From positions 260,990 to 324,989 of the forward strand of contig UCLR01000032.1 of the NCBI GenBank assembly GCA_900473415.1: a stretch of 64,000 bases of DNA. The letters are read 5' to 3'. The DNA comes from Hyphomicrobiales bacterium (GTDB taxonomy: Bacteria > Pseudomonadota > Alphaproteobacteria > Rhizobiales > Beijerinckiaceae). The notes under the pieces are model-generated. The model saw nothing but the letters and a program-made list of their open reading frames with translations. It did no database searches and was not told the origin of the DNA. Below, piece after piece: positions 1-8,667 of the stretch. The translations under genes were made by a program, and so were the position numbers. The first letter of the stretch is position 1. Each line of letters starts with the position of its first letter.

Positions 1-1357
1 GCACGATCTGGCCGAGCGTGTCGCCGGACTCGCGCACGAGCCGGACCCCGTTCAGCACCTGCTCATTGGCCTCCGAGACCAGCTTGCCGATGTCCTTCGC
101 TGCCTCGCTCGAGCGCTGGGCCAGGACGCGCACCTCGGAGGCGACCACCGCGAAGCCCTTGCCGGACTCGCCCGCCCGCGCCGCCTCGACGGCCGCGTTC
201 AGCGCCAGCAGATTGGTCTGGAAGGCGATGTCCTCGATGACGCTGTTGATATCCGCGATCTTCTTCGAGGAGGCCTCGATGATGTTCATGGCCTCGACCG
301 CGGAGCCGACGATGCGGCCGCCGTTCTCAGCGGCGTCCGCGGCATCCCGCGCAAGCTCCGCGGTGCGGCGGGAGGCGTCGGAGGACTGCTTCACGGATGC
401 GGCAAGCTCCTCTGTCGCCGCCGCCGTCTCCTGCAGGGCATGGACCTGCTCTTCGGTGCGCTTGGCGAGATCGGTCGAGCCGACATCGATCTCCGCCGAC
501 GCGCTGCGGATCGCCGTCGTCGCGACCGCGACACCTGAGACCACCTCGCACAGCGTCGAGACCGACCGGTTGAAATCCGCCCTGAGCTGCTCGTATTCGG
601 GCGGGAACGCCCTTTCGAGGCGGACGGTCAGGTTGCCGCGCGCCAGCTCGGACAGGCCCGTCGCAAGCCCGGAAACCACCTCGGAGCGCTCGCGCTCGAC
701 CGACTTCTGCAGCTCCTCGGTCTCCTGCGAAGCCGAGGCTTGCGCCTCGCGCGCCTGCTGCGCGGCGCCGAGCGCCGATTCCGCATCCTTCTGCGCCGCT
801 GCCGCGACCCCGACCGCATCCTCGGCCCGCGCCCGCGAATGCTCCGAGGCCGCCAGCGTGGTGCGGATCATGTGGACGGCCCAGCACAACGTCACCGCCT
901 CTGCGACCAGGATGACCGCATGAAGCACGACGCGACCGAGATCGCCATTGCCGGGAAAGACGGCCGCCGGGATGAAGACCGACAGTGACAGGTGATGGAC
1001 CGCGACCACCGCCGTCGCGGCCAGGATGACGCCCACCTCGCAGAAGGCAATCAGCATGGCGAGCGCGGCGAAGTAGGCCATGTGCATGTCGATCTGCCAG
1101 GGGTGCCCCTGCAGCGCGGCAACCGAGAGCGAGACCTGGATCATGAGCGCGACCGCGAGCCCCACCGCCCCGATGACGGCGCTGCGGCTCGCTGCCCACA
1201 GCACTGAGCCCGCCCCGGCGATGGCCGCCGCGACCAGCATGGTCGCGAAGCCCGTGCCTGCGGCATGGCCCGCCAGGCCGACCACCGCGACGAAAACCCA
1301 GTTCACCGTCGCGATGAAGCGCCCGGCCAGGGTCTGGATCTTCGAAATCTTGTCCAT
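1..1357 (-). CDS. Methyl-accepting chemotaxis protein (3' end cut by window edge)
   Basis: Partial gene; the start codon is ATG at 1357 and about 452 codons are visible before the window ends. The N-terminal ~200 residues are about six hydrophobic segments with no sizeable periplasmic domain. A charged coiled coil follows, and then the MCP signalling hairpin with the tip motif [18 protein letters not shown], which binds CheA and CheW. The membrane part is rich in histidines ([22 protein letters not shown]), so the stimulus may be sensed in the membrane, possibly by a bound metal or heme; that is inference. Its ATG overlaps the stop of the small secreted protein by one base (TGATG), so the two are probably translationally coupled. 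The MCP assignment is firm; the ligand is unknown. Confidence 0.93.
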   Translation of the reverse strand, partial: MDKISKIQTLAGRFIATVNWVFVAVVGLAGHAAGTGFATMLVAAAIAGAGSVLWAASRSAVIGAVGLAVALMIQVSLSVAALQGHPWQIDMHMAYFAALAMLIAFCEVGVILAATAVVAVHHLSLSVFIPAAVFPGNGDLGRVVLHAVILVAEAVTLCWAVHMIRTTLAASEHSRARAEDAVGVAAAAQKDAESALGAAQQAREAQASASQETEELQKSVERERSEVVSGLATGLSELARGNLTVRLERAFPPEYEQLRADFNRSVSTLCEVVSGVAVATTAIRSASAEIDVGSTDLAKRTEEQVHALQETAAATEELAASVKQSSDASRRTAELARDAADAAENGGRIVGSAVEAMNIIEASSKKIADINSVIEDIAFQTNLLALNAAVEAARAGESGKGFAVVASEVRVLAQRSSEAAKDIGKLVSEANEQVLNGVRLVRESGDTLGQIV

Positions 1358-1662
1358 CAGACCAGCCTCGTGATGCACGCTGCGGCGCCGAAGGCGTCCA
1401 GCGTGAGAAAAGCGCCGGCCGATCTGAGCCGCGCCGAGACATCGCCGTCCGTGCGGCGGACGACGACGATGAAAGGAAAGGCGCCGACGCGCTGGACATT
1501 CCCCGCCTGCGCGGCGGCGGCCAGCGCCTGCGAGGCGGACCACCAGGGCGGGAAGACGCCGGCCGCGAACTCAGGCTGCAGCGGCTGCGCCGCCATGAGC
1601 GGGACCGCGAGCAGGCCCGCGAGAAGCGTGGCTCCCGACGTCAGGGAGAGGAAAAAGCGCAT
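1357..1662 (-). CDS. Small secreted conserved hypothetical protein
   Basis: A protein of about 101 residues if ATG 1662 is used. An in-frame ATG at 1689 would add nine residues and has an AAGG just upstream. The N-terminus ([19 protein letters not shown], then LMAAQP) looks like a Sec signal peptide. The mature part contains a tryptophan pair, a [10 protein letters not shown] strand and one cysteine near the C-terminus. I do not recognise a named family. It overlaps the chemotaxis gene by one base, so it may be a periplasmic accessory of that receptor, or simply share its transcript. Confidence 0.6.
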   Translation of the reverse strand: MRFFLSLTSGATLLAGLLAVPLMAAQPLQPEFAAGVFPPWWSASQALAAAAQAGNVQRVGAFPFIVVVRRTDGDVSARLRSAGAFLTLDAFGAAACITRLV

Positions 1663-1760
1663 GGGGACTTGGACCGCCGCGAACGCCATTGCCTTACGTA
1701 GGGATGGTGAAGATTTGGTTATACGCAAGCGGGCATGGTGAATCGCCGAGGCGCAGACAG

Positions 1761-1801
1761 CTGAGGTCGCGGCCGCTCGAAACGAGCAGCCGCGACCTCA
1801 G
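1761..1801 (-). terminator. Long hairpin downstream of the cytochrome gene
   Basis: A 12-base arm (CTGAGGTCGCGG) at 1761-1772 is perfectly repeated in inverse at 1790-1801. An inner stem (GCTCG/CGAGC) closes on an AAA loop, with one mismatch between the two stems. It lies 15 bases past the stop of the diheme cytochrome gene. No T-run follows, so it could be a non-canonical terminator or a 3'-end stabiliser rather than an intrinsic terminator. Confidence 0.45.
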
Positions 1802-1815
1802 TGTGAACGTACTTC

Positions 1816-2442
1816 TCAGGACGCCGGGCAGGCCGCTCCGGTATCGGCCCAGGCCTGCATCAGCGCGCCGAACTCCGCCGCCGTGCCCGGCGCCGGCTCC
1901 CGCCCCCTGCCCGGATGCCAGGCCCAAAGCACCAGCGTGTCGGTGGTGACATGCCTCACCAGCGCTGCGAGGTCGCGGCTGCCGTTGCGGTTCTGGTCTT
2001 TCAACTGTTCGCAGATCTGGGCGACCGCCTTGCCCTCCCAGGCCATCGAGGCCGGAGCGAGCGCCCAGTGGCCGTCGCCGGGAATCCGGGCGGGATCGAA
2101 GTTCTGCTTGCCGTGGCAGGCCGAGCAGTGGAGACCGGCCGCGCCGTGTCCGTCCTTGCCGCGCACCACTAACGGCTCGTGCAGCTTGCGGATGTCGCCC
2201 TGGCGCGGACGGTCCGCCGCCGGATGGCAGTTCATGCAGCGCGGATGCGTCAGCACCTTACCCATCTCGTTGAACAGCGCGACCGAACGGTCGCGCTGGT
2301 TGGTGATGTTGGAGAAGCTCCCAACCGGGCGAAGCGAAGCTCCGCCCGGTTGGGATTGGCTGGCGCTCTGCGCAAGCGTCAGCGCCGTGCCGGCGATACA
2401 GAGCCCGACACCTGCAGCAGCAGAGAGAAGGGCTGTCCGCAT
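1816..2442 (-). CDS. Diheme c-type cytochrome, electron acceptor of the molybdenum hydroxylase
   Basis: A 208-residue secreted cytochrome. It has a signal peptide (residues 1 to about 25, ending LTLAQS) and two heme attachment motifs, CMNCH (69-73) and CSACH (106-110), so two covalent hemes in the periplasm are expected. ATG 2442 overlaps the TGA of the molybdopterin subunit by one base, so the two are coupled. In periplasmic molybdenum hydroxylases of the isoquinoline 1-oxidoreductase/aldehyde dehydrogenase type, a cytochrome c carries electrons from the 2Fe-2S subunit to the respiratory chain. That role is inferred from the operon. The same reading frame stays open upstream, but the overlap start gives the proper signal peptide. 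Confidence 0.88.
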   Translation of the reverse strand: MRTALLSAAAGVGLCIAGTALTLAQSASQSQPGGASLRPVGSFSNITNQRDRSVALFNEMGKVLTHPRCMNCHPAADRPRQGDIRKLHEPLVVRGKDGHGAAGLHCSACHGKQNFDPARIPGDGHWALAPASMAWEGKAVAQICEQLKDQNRNGSRDLAALVRHVTTDTLVLWAWHPGRGREPAPGTAAEFGALMQAWADTGAACPAS

Positions 2443-4622
2443 CAGACCGTCCCGCCCTTGACCGGCAGCTGACGCGGCCGGCCGTGGCCGAGCGCGGCAA
2501 GCGCGTTGGCGACAGCCGGGCCGATCGGCGGCACGCCGGGCTCGCCGACGCCGGTCGGCGCGGCGGTGGAGGCGATGATCTTGACCTCGACCTCCGGCAT
2601 CTCGTGGATGCGCAGCGAGCGATACTCGTGGAAATTGGTCTGGACCGGCCGACCCTGGTCGAGGGTGATCTCGCCATAGAGCGCGTGCCCCAGCCCGAAG
2701 CCGATACCGCCCTCCATCTGGGCCCGGATGACATCTGGATTGACGGCGACGCCGCAATCGACGGCGCACCAGACCTTGTGCACCTTCGGCTCGCCGTCAG
2801 GCCCCATCGAGACCTCGGCGATCTGCGCGACGAAGGACGAGAAGCTCTCGACCACCGCCACGCCGCGCGCCCGCCCGTCGACCGGGCCCGGCCCCTTCCA
2901 GTTCGCCATCTCGCCGACCGCGCGCAGCACGGCGGCCGCCCGCGTATGCTTATCGCCCATCATGGCGAGCCGGCCCTGCAGAGGGTCCTGCCCCGCAGCC
3001 TGCAGCAACTCGTCAACGAAGCATTCGACGGCGTAGCCGGTATGGGTGTGGCCGACCGAGCGCCACCACAACGTCGGCACGCCGACCTTGGGATTGTGCA
3101 CCTCGCAGCGGAAATCCGGGACCTCGTAGAAGATCTCGTTGGCGCCTTCGACAGCCGTGGCGTCGATGCCGTTCTTCACCACCATCGCCTCGAAGGGCGT
3201 GCCGAGGAAGAAGGACTGGCCGACGATGTGGTTGGCCCAGGCGACGATCTTGCCGTCCTTCACCGCCCCGCGCAGGCGATGCACGAAGAGCGGGCGGTAG
3301 TAGCCGCCGGCGAGATCGTCCTCGCGGGTCCAGACCACCTTGACCGGCCGGTTCGGTCCGATCGCCTTGGCGGCCATGGCGAGCTCGGCGGCAAGATGCT
3401 GGCTGACCTGCGCACGCCGGCCGAAGCTGCCGCCCGCAAGCATGGTCTCCAGCGAGACCTTCTCCAGCGGCAGGCCGAGGATGGTCGCGATGGTCTGGTG
3501 CTCGGTGGTCTGGAACTGGCTGCCGAAGCGCGCGAGCGCCTGCTGGCCGTCCCATTCCAGATAGCCGTCGAGCGGCTCCATCGGCGCATGCGCCAGATAG
3601 GGGAAGACGAACTCGGCCTCGATGACCTTGTCGGCCTTGGCAAGCGCTGCCTCGGCATCGCCATGGCTGCCCGCGACCGTGCCCGGCTCATGGGCGAGCT
3701 TGCGATACTCGGCGATCAGCTCGGCACTCCCGCGCTTCTCGGCCTCGCTCTCGTCCCAGGTGACCTTCAGCACCTCGCGGCCCTTGAGTGCCGGCCACAT
3801 GCCGTTGGCATAGACCGCGACGCCGGAGCCGATCTGCTTGACGTCGACCACGCCCTTGACCTCGAGCGTATCAGCGGCGTCGAAGCTCGCGACCTTGCCG
3901 CCGAAGCGCGGCGGACGCGCCACGACGACGGTGAGCATGTTCGGCGCATGGATATCGATCGTGAACTGCGCTTTGCCGCGCGCCTTGTCGGCGCTGTCGA
4001 GCCGCTTCACCGCGCCTTCCTTGCCGATCAGCTTGTAGGCCGAGGCCGGCTTCAGCGGCGGGTTCTCCGGCACGGGCAGCTTCGCCGCCGCTTCCGCGAA
4101 CTCACCGAAGGAGCCCTTCTTGCCGGAAGCATGGCTGATGATGCCCTCCGAGACGGTGATCTCGCCGGCCGGCACCTTCCAGGCGGAAGCCGCGGCCTGC
4201 ACCAGCATGACGCGCGCCGCCGCGCCGGCCTTGCGCATCTGCTCCCAGCTATTGGCGATGGCGGTCGAGCCGCCGGTGCCTTGAACACCGAACAGGAGAT
4301 TGGCGTAGAGCTTGACGTCGGCCGGCGAATGCTCGGCCCGCATCTGGCTCCAGGCGGCGTCCATCTCCTCGGCGGCGAGCGTGGCAAGGCCGGTGAAGGG
4401 GCCCTGTCCGAACTCGATATGCTTGACGAGCACGGTCACGGTGGAATCGGGCGCCACGCGGATGAAAGCGTTGGGCGCGAAGGCGGCGTTGCCGCCCGGC
4501 CGATAGGCAGCGCCGGCGCCGGATTGGGCGCGGGCGGCACGCGGCAGGTGGAAACCGATGACGAGTGCGCCGGCGCCCGTCAACAGCGAGCGGCGCGAGA
4601 GCTTCGGATCATGCGCGGTCAT
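2442..4622 (-). CDS. Tat-exported molybdopterin-binding subunit of an isoquinoline 1-oxidoreductase-type molybdenum hydroxylase
   Basis: A 726-residue large subunit of the xanthine dehydrogenase superfamily. The N-terminus carries a twin-arginine signal (SRRSLLTG, residues 9-16), so the folded enzyme is exported. Family signatures include [12 protein letters not shown], the VVWTRED segment, and the C-terminal GVGEPGVPP, whose glutamate (about residue 694) is the expected catalytic base. The single-chain layout and Tat signal match IorB-type periplasmic hydroxylases of N-heterocycles or aldehydes. The true substrate cannot be read from sequence. It lies three bases downstream of the 2Fe-2S subunit gene and overlaps the cytochrome gene. 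No XdhC-like or molybdenum cofactor maturation gene is adjacent. Confidence 0.93.
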   Translation of the reverse strand: MTAHDPKLSRRSLLTGAGALVIGFHLPRAARAQSGAGAAYRPGGNAAFAPNAFIRVAPDSTVTVLVKHIEFGQGPFTGLATLAAEEMDAAWSQMRAEHSPADVKLYANLLFGVQGTGGSTAIANSWEQMRKAGAAARVMLVQAAASAWKVPAGEITVSEGIISHASGKKGSFGEFAEAAAKLPVPENPPLKPASAYKLIGKEGAVKRLDSADKARGKAQFTIDIHAPNMLTVVVARPPRFGGKVASFDAADTLEVKGVVDVKQIGSGVAVYANGMWPALKGREVLKVTWDESEAEKRGSAELIAEYRKLAHEPGTVAGSHGDAEAALAKADKVIEAEFVFPYLAHAPMEPLDGYLEWDGQQALARFGSQFQTTEHQTIATILGLPLEKVSLETMLAGGSFGRRAQVSQHLAAELAMAAKAIGPNRPVKVVWTREDDLAGGYYRPLFVHRLRGAVKDGKIVAWANHIVGQSFFLGTPFEAMVVKNGIDATAVEGANEIFYEVPDFRCEVHNPKVGVPTLWWRSVGHTHTGYAVECFVDELLQAAGQDPLQGRLAMMGDKHTRAAAVLRAVGEMANWKGPGPVDGRARGVAVVESFSSFVAQIAEVSMGPDGEPKVHKVWCAVDCGVAVNPDVIRAQMEGGIGFGLGHALYGEITLDQGRPVQTNFHEYRSLRIHEMPEVEVKIIASTAAPTGVGEPGVPPIGPAVANALAALGHGRPRQLPVKGGTV

Positions 4623-4625
4623 GGC

Positions 4626-5084
4626 TCAGATCTCCAGCGCGCGGGCCGCGTCATGGATCGCGGCACGGATGCGGACGTAAGTGGCGCAGCGGCAGATATT
4701 GCCGTTCATCGCGAGGTCGATGTCGCGATCGGTCGGCTTCTTGTTCTCCTTGAGCAGCGCGATCGCGCTCATCACCTGGCCGGACTGGCAGTAGCCGCAC
4801 TGGGGCACGTCGCGGCTGGTCCAGGCCGCTTGGACAGCCTCCGCCTCCTTGCCGGCCAGCCCCTCGATGGTGGTGATTTCGCTGCCCGCGACGGCCGAGA
4901 CCGGCGTCACGCAGGAGCGCTGGGCCTGCCCATCGACGAAGACGGTGCAGGCGCCGCATTGCGCGATGCCGCAGCCGAACTTGGTGCCGGTCAGGCCGAT
5001 ATTGTCGCGGATCGCCCAGAGCAGGGGCGTTTCCTCGTCGATATCGAGGTTATGCGTTGTTCCATTGACCTTGAGAGAGACCAT
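4626..5084 (-). CDS. 2Fe-2S subunit of the molybdenum hydroxylase (IorA/CoxS type)
   Basis: A 152-residue iron-sulfur subunit. The plant-type cluster ligands are C38, C43, C46 and C58. The second helical-domain cluster ligands are C96, C99, C131 and C133 (CGYC ... CRC). ATG 5084 is chosen because GGAGG lies about six bases upstream; an in-frame ATG 36 bases earlier lacks this. There is no signal peptide, so it is probably carried across the membrane bound to the Tat-exported large subunit. It is first in the operon, opposite a TetR gene with a palindromic operator between them, which suggests repression that is lifted by substrate. Confidence 0.95.
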   Translation of the reverse strand: MVSLKVNGTTHNLDIDEETPLLWAIRDNIGLTGTKFGCGIAQCGACTVFVDGQAQRSCVTPVSAVAGSEITTIEGLAGKEAEAVQAAWTSRDVPQCGYCQSGQVMSAIALLKENKKPTDRDIDLAMNGNICRCATYVRIRAAIHDAARALEI

Positions 5085-5211
5085 TGGCCGCCTCCGATGC
5101 TGGTAGGAGCAGCGCGGCACGATGGTGCGGATCGAGGCTTAACCTCGCTGGCCCGATCTGACATACCAGATGGCGGGCGATGTATCCGTAGCCCTGGGTC
5201 GCGCGACTGGA

Positions 5212-5238
5212 CTAATTAGACTGTTTGAGTCTAATTAG
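5212..5238. promoter_or_regulatory. Palindromic operator between the TetR gene and the hydroxylase operon
   Basis: A perfect 11-base inverted repeat: CTAATTAGACT at 5212-5222, a 5-base spacer, and AGTCTAATTAG at 5228-5238. Each arm contains the self-palindromic octamer CTAATTAG. Its AT-rich sequence stands out in GC-rich surroundings. Its place between a divergent tetR gene and the operon is the classic position of a TetR operator. The regulator assignment is inferred from position. Confidence 0.8.
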
Positions 5239-5239
5239 G

Positions 5240-5268
5240 ATGGTTGCGCGCAGTTTGGATTTTGTCAA
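5240..5268 (-). promoter_or_regulatory. Candidate promoter of the hydroxylase operon
   Basis: Reading leftward, a consensus TTGACA (5268-5263) is followed after 17 bases by AACCAT (5245-5240), a poor -10 element. The palindromic operator would then cover the start point, which would explain repression. This is tentative because the -10 matches only three of six consensus bases. Confidence 0.4.
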
Positions 5269-5285
5269 GACTGCCAAAGCTGCAA

Positions 5286-5906
5286 ATGCCGGACAGAAGC
5301 GAAAGTTCCGCCGCTCTCCCCGTCGACGACGCCAGCGCGCGCGTCGACCAGATCGCCGATGCCGCGCTGCGACTCTTCGCCCGCTATGGTTACAAGCGCA
5401 GCTCGATGGACGACATCGCCAGGGAGGCCGGGCTCGCCAAGGCGACCCTCTATCTCCATTTCAAGGGCAAGGACGATGTGTTCCGGGCCATGCTGCGTCT
5501 GCTCGCCCGTCGTGTCGAGGCACGTTGCCGTGAGGTGGTGGCGACGGAAGCGCCCTTCGCCGAGCGTCTCGGCGCGCTGCTTCTCGCCCATCACGGCCAG
5601 ATCTATGCCAGCTTCGGCACGGGCGAGCATCTCGTCGAGCTGAAGGCGGTGATGGCCGCCGTGGCTGCCGATGAACTGCAGATAATCGAGCAGATCTTTG
5701 CCGATTCCGCACGCATTCTGCTGCAGCAGGCGAAGAAAAGTGGCGAGACTGCTCCCTCCCGCATTCCAGTCGGCGCAGATGAGTGGATCGCCGGCCTGAT
5801 GTTCGCCTCGATCGGCGCGAAGATGGGCAGCGCACCAAGCTGCGATGTCTATGCGGACCGGCTCAAGGCGATCGCTGCGGTCTTCGCCGCCGCCGTCACT
5901 CCCTAG
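5286..5906 (+). CDS. TetR family transcriptional regulator
   Basis: A 206-residue repressor. The N-terminal helix-turn-helix region runs over residues ~20-65 (QIADAALRLFARYGYKRSS, then DDIAREAGLAKATLYLHFKG), the canonical TetR DNA-binding pattern. The C-terminal helical domain is the inducer pocket and dimer interface; its ligand is unknown. ATG 5286 (MPDRSES) gives a normal length; an in-frame start 42 bases upstream would add an atypical extension. It is divergent from the molybdenum hydroxylase operon and about 50 bases from the palindrome at 5212-5238, so it probably represses that operon and itself. Confidence 0.93.
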   Translation: MPDRSESSAALPVDDASARVDQIADAALRLFARYGYKRSSMDDIAREAGLAKATLYLHFKGKDDVFRAMLRLLARRVEARCREVVATEAPFAERLGALLLAHHGQIYASFGTGEHLVELKAVMAAVAADELQIIEQIFADSARILLQQAKKSGETAPSRIPVGADEWIAGLMFASIGAKMGSAPSCDVYADRLKAIAAVFAAAVTP

Positions 5907-5934
5907 AGCGTACTGATTTTCTGCGGAAACACCG

Positions 5935-6029
5935 CGTCATCCCGGACAAACGGCGAAGCCGCGCCGATCCGGGATCCATCGTCGAGTGCGGAGCCTTACG
6001 ATGGATCCCGGGGCAAGCCCGGGATGACG
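5935..6029. repeat. Intergenic palindromic repeat, copy A
   Basis: The ends are an 11-base inverted repeat, CGTCATCCCGG ... CCGGGATGACG. Inner GGGATCCATCGT and ACGATGGATCCC segments also pair, so the whole unit can fold. It lies between the convergent 3' ends of the TetR and TIM-barrel genes. Two related units occur at 31666-31742 and 36837-36930. It resembles the dispersed palindromic repeats seen in rhizobial genomes. Confidence 0.75.
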
Positions 6030-6060
6030 TCGTGTTTCCCGCGAAAAATCGAGAACGTCT

Positions 6061-6975
6061 TCAACCGGCCGCCATCGCCTTGCCGCGCGCGTTGATCCCC
6101 ATGAGCTGCTTCGCCCGTTCGAGGCAGGCGGGCTGCTCGCTGCGATAGCGCCGGCCGATCTCCATCATCAACACCGTGCCCGGCAGGAAGCTGAGCTCGG
6201 CGAAGATGTCGTCCCAGTCGATATCGCCCCAGCCGAGCGGCATGTGCAGGTCGCCGATGCCCATCGCCGTGAATTCCGGCAGATGGAAGCCCTTGTAGAA
6301 GGCGGTGGGGCGACCGAAGGAATCGTGGACATGGAGATGGCCGGCCACCGGCGCCATGGCCCGCAGCTGCTCCCGGAAATCCAGCCCCCGATAGCTAGCC
6401 TCGAGATAGGCGTGGCTGAAGTCGATCAGCGCCACGAGGTTCGGGTGATCGACGGCTTTCACCGTCTGCGCGATCTCGGCGGGAGTCTGGCGATACTGGC
6501 CGGGCTCGGTGGTGAAGATGTTCTCCAGCGCGATCCGCACGCCATAGGGCTTTGCGAATTCCGCGAGCTCCCGCAGCGCCTCGCGCTCGCGGCGGTCGGC
6601 CTCGGCCCGCTCGAAGATCTGCTCAGCCCGCAGGAAGCCGCCATGGTGGACGAGAATGCGGGAGCCGACGCGGTCGCAAAGCTCGACCAGCGCCCTGGCC
6701 GCCTCGAGCTGGTAGCGCAGCGTGTCCGGGTCCATGAAGTTCGACGAGATGAGCCCGTGCATCGTGTAGCTGAAGGGGAAGGCCGCCGTCAGCTTCGCGA
6801 GCCGATCGGCGCGTTCCTTGACGATGCGCCCGCCGGCGATGAGATCCATGCTGGTCGGCGTCAGCTCGACCGTCTCGACGCCGAACCCGGCAAGCCGCTT
6901 CAGGTCGCATTCGAGGCTTTCCAGCTCGCCGTCGGTGGAGGCGGCGACGAAGCCGGTCGAGATGATGTGGCTCAT
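6061..6975 (-). CDS. Xylose-isomerase-like TIM-barrel protein (sugar phosphate isomerase/epimerase family)
   Basis: A 304-residue protein of the AP endonuclease 2/xylose isomerase-like barrel family. Recognisable strand ends include SRILVHHGG, IALENIF, LIDFSHAYLEA and GHLHVHDSFG, which supply metal-binding Glu/Asp/His residues. ATG 6975 has GGAGAC upstream, and the longer open frame before it is out of character. It is the last gene of the ABC importer operon, 32 bases after the phosphodiesterase gene. It could isomerise or epimerise the sugar released from an imported phosphodiester. The exact reaction is unknown; the family also contains dehydratases and endonucleases. Confidence 0.82.
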   Translation of the reverse strand: MSHIISTGFVAASTDGELESLECDLKRLAGFGVETVELTPTSMDLIAGGRIVKERADRLAKLTAAFPFSYTMHGLISSNFMDPDTLRYQLEAARALVELCDRVGSRILVHHGGFLRAEQIFERAEADRREREALRELAEFAKPYGVRIALENIFTTEPGQYRQTPAEIAQTVKAVDHPNLVALIDFSHAYLEASYRGLDFREQLRAMAPVAGHLHVHDSFGRPTAFYKGFHLPEFTAMGIGDLHMPLGWGDIDWDDIFAELSFLPGTVLMMEIGRRYRSEQPACLERAKQLMGINARGKAMAAG

Positions 6976-7007
6976 GGGTGTCTCCAGTCGAAGGGCAAAG
7001 GCGTGGC

Positions 7008-7751
7008 TCAAGCGGCGGCCGACGCGCGCAAGGCGAGCGCCAGATCCGGGCTGTCGGAGGTCAGGCTGCCGATACCGCGCGCGAGCCAACGGCGCATGCC
7101 GGCCTCCTCGTTGACCGTCCAGACGCAAAGCCGGTCCAGCGGCAGGCGGTTGCGGATCAGCTCCCACTCGGCCGCCATCAAGTCCTGATGGATCGCGACG
7201 ATCTCGACCAGCCCGTCGACACGGTCGAGGAAGGCGGCGAGCCCGCCCTGCTTCTCGGCCCAGGCCGCGTTGACGGAGACGAGGCGGGACACCTGCGGCG
7301 CAAGGCGGCGGCAATCCTCGAGCACAGAGGTATCGAAGGAGGTCAGATAGGAGCGCTCCTCGACGCCGAAACGAGCGAGCTCCGCCGCCACCCGCGCGGC
7401 AATGCCGGGATAGGGGGTGCCGGTCTCGTCGATCTTGATCTCGACATGCAGATCGATGCCGGTCGCCGGGGCGAGAATTTCGAGCACCTCGGCCAGCGTC
7501 GGAATGGACTCGTCCGCGCCCTTGAGCTTGGTCGCCTTGCGGGCTTCGGCCGAGAGCTCCCGCACCGGGCCTGAGCCCTCGGCTGTCCGCTCCTGCGTCG
7601 CGTCATGGATGACGACGAGCTCGCCGGCCTTGGTCAGATGCACGTCGAATTCGATGCCGTCGACGCCGAGCGTCAGGGCGTTGCGGAAGCCGATGAGCGA
7701 GTTCTCCGGCCAGAGGTTGCGGGCGCCGCGGTGCCCGGTGATCAGGGTCAT
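7008..7751 (-). CDS. Glycerophosphodiester phosphodiesterase
   Basis: A 247-residue GDPD TIM barrel without signal peptide, so cytoplasmic. Catalytic and metal residues are visible: H7-R8-G9, PENS at 15-18 with E16, E34-x-D36-x-H38 (IEFDVH) and H49 (VVIHD). Such enzymes cleave glycerophosphodiesters to sn-glycerol 3-phosphate and an alcohol. Homologues such as UgpQ and the agrocinopine phosphodiesterase AccF act on imported diesters. It lies 27 bases downstream of the permease genes, which suggests that the importer brings in its substrate. Family assignment is firm; the physiological substrate is inferred. Confidence 0.92.
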   Translation of the reverse strand: MTLITGHRGARNLWPENSLIGFRNALTLGVDGIEFDVHLTKAGELVVIHDATQERTAEGSGPVRELSAEARKATKLKGADESIPTLAEVLEILAPATGIDLHVEIKIDETGTPYPGIAARVAAELARFGVEERSYLTSFDTSVLEDCRRLAPQVSRLVSVNAAWAEKQGGLAAFLDRVDGLVEIVAIHQDLMAAEWELIRNRLPLDRLCVWTVNEEAGMRRWLARGIGSLTSDSPDLALALRASAAA

Positions 7752-7778
7752 GTCGAATCTCTCAGTGAAAGACCGCTC

Positions 7779-8657
7779 TCAGCGGATGGTGGGGTCTAGC
7801 TTGTCGCGCAGCCAGTCGCCGACAAGCGAGATGGAGAGCGTCGTCAGCATGATGACGATGGCGGGCGCGAGCATGATCCAGGGCGCACGCGTCAGATATT
7901 CCCGCCCGAAGCCCACCATGTTGCCGAGGCTCGTCTCCGGCGGCTGCACACCGAGCCCGAGGAAGGAGAGCCCCGATTCCATCAGGATGATCTCGGGGAA
8001 AGTCAGCGTCATCGAGACGATCAGCGTCGAGGCGACGTTGGGTAGGATATGGCGCAGATAGACGCGCGCCGGCGTGGCGCCCAATTGGACAACCGCCGCC
8101 GCGTAGCCCTGCGCGCCGGCCGCGATGGCGAGGCCGCGGGCGATGCGCGCATAACGCTCCCAGCCATAGAACCCCATCAGGCAGACGAGCAGCAGCATGG
8201 AGGAGCCGAAGAAGGCGAGCACCGCCAGCGACATGATCAAGAAGGGCAGCGCCGCCTGGAAATCCGCCAGCACCAGCACGAGATGCTCGACCGTGCCGCG
8301 GAACTGCGCGGCCAGGAAGCCGAGCAAAGTCCCGAAGAAGGCCGAGAGCAGCGTCGCGCCGAAGGCGATGACCAGCGAGATGCGGATCGACTGGATCAGG
8401 CGCGAGAGCACGTCGCGGCCGAGCTCGTCGGTTCCGAGCAGATGCTTCAGGCCGCCTGGCGCCGAAAGACGGCTGCTCAGGTCCATGGCCGTGATGTTGT
8501 AGGGGCGCAGCTGGTCGGCGAAGGCGGCGACGATGATCATCGCCGCGAGCCAGAACAGGCCGAGCCCGACCGTCAGCGGCACATTGCGGCGCAGCACCGC
8601 AAAGAAGCCGCTCTTCGGCGCGGCGGATGTCGGTTCGGAGAGATCGATGGCCGCCAT
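7779..8657 (-). CDS. ABC transporter permease, oligopeptide type (DppC-like)
   Basis: A 292-residue inner-membrane permease. It opens with a cytoplasmic tail and a first helix, then has the DppC-type motif LLGTDELGRDVLSRLI and the binding-protein-dependent permease core with an EAA-like loop (GATPARVYLRHILPN) that docks the ATPases. ATG 8657 has GAGGAG just upstream; the longer frame upstream overlaps the previous gene. It pairs with the DppB-like permease 10 bases upstream to form the import channel. Confidence 0.93.
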   Translation of the reverse strand: MAAIDLSEPTSAAPKSGFFAVLRRNVPLTVGLGLFWLAAMIIVAAFADQLRPYNITAMDLSSRLSAPGGLKHLLGTDELGRDVLSRLIQSIRISLVIAFGATLLSAFFGTLLGFLAAQFRGTVEHLVLVLADFQAALPFLIMSLAVLAFFGSSMLLLVCLMGFYGWERYARIARGLAIAAGAQGYAAAVVQLGATPARVYLRHILPNVASTLIVSMTLTFPEIILMESGLSFLGLGVQPPETSLGNMVGFGREYLTRAPWIMLAPAIVIMLTTLSISLVGDWLRDKLDPTIR

Positions 8658-8667
8658 GCGCTTCTCC

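Noticed and set aside
327..1499. 390-codon minus-strand open frame overlapping the chemotaxis gene
   Set aside because: Low-complexity Gly/Arg-rich product with no domain. The overlapping frame has the full MCP signalling motif.
2484..5219. 911-codon open frame on the plus strand opposite the molybdenum hydroxylase genes
   Set aside because: No family similarity. The minus strand encodes clear IorA/IorB-type subunits with conserved cysteines and a Tat signal.
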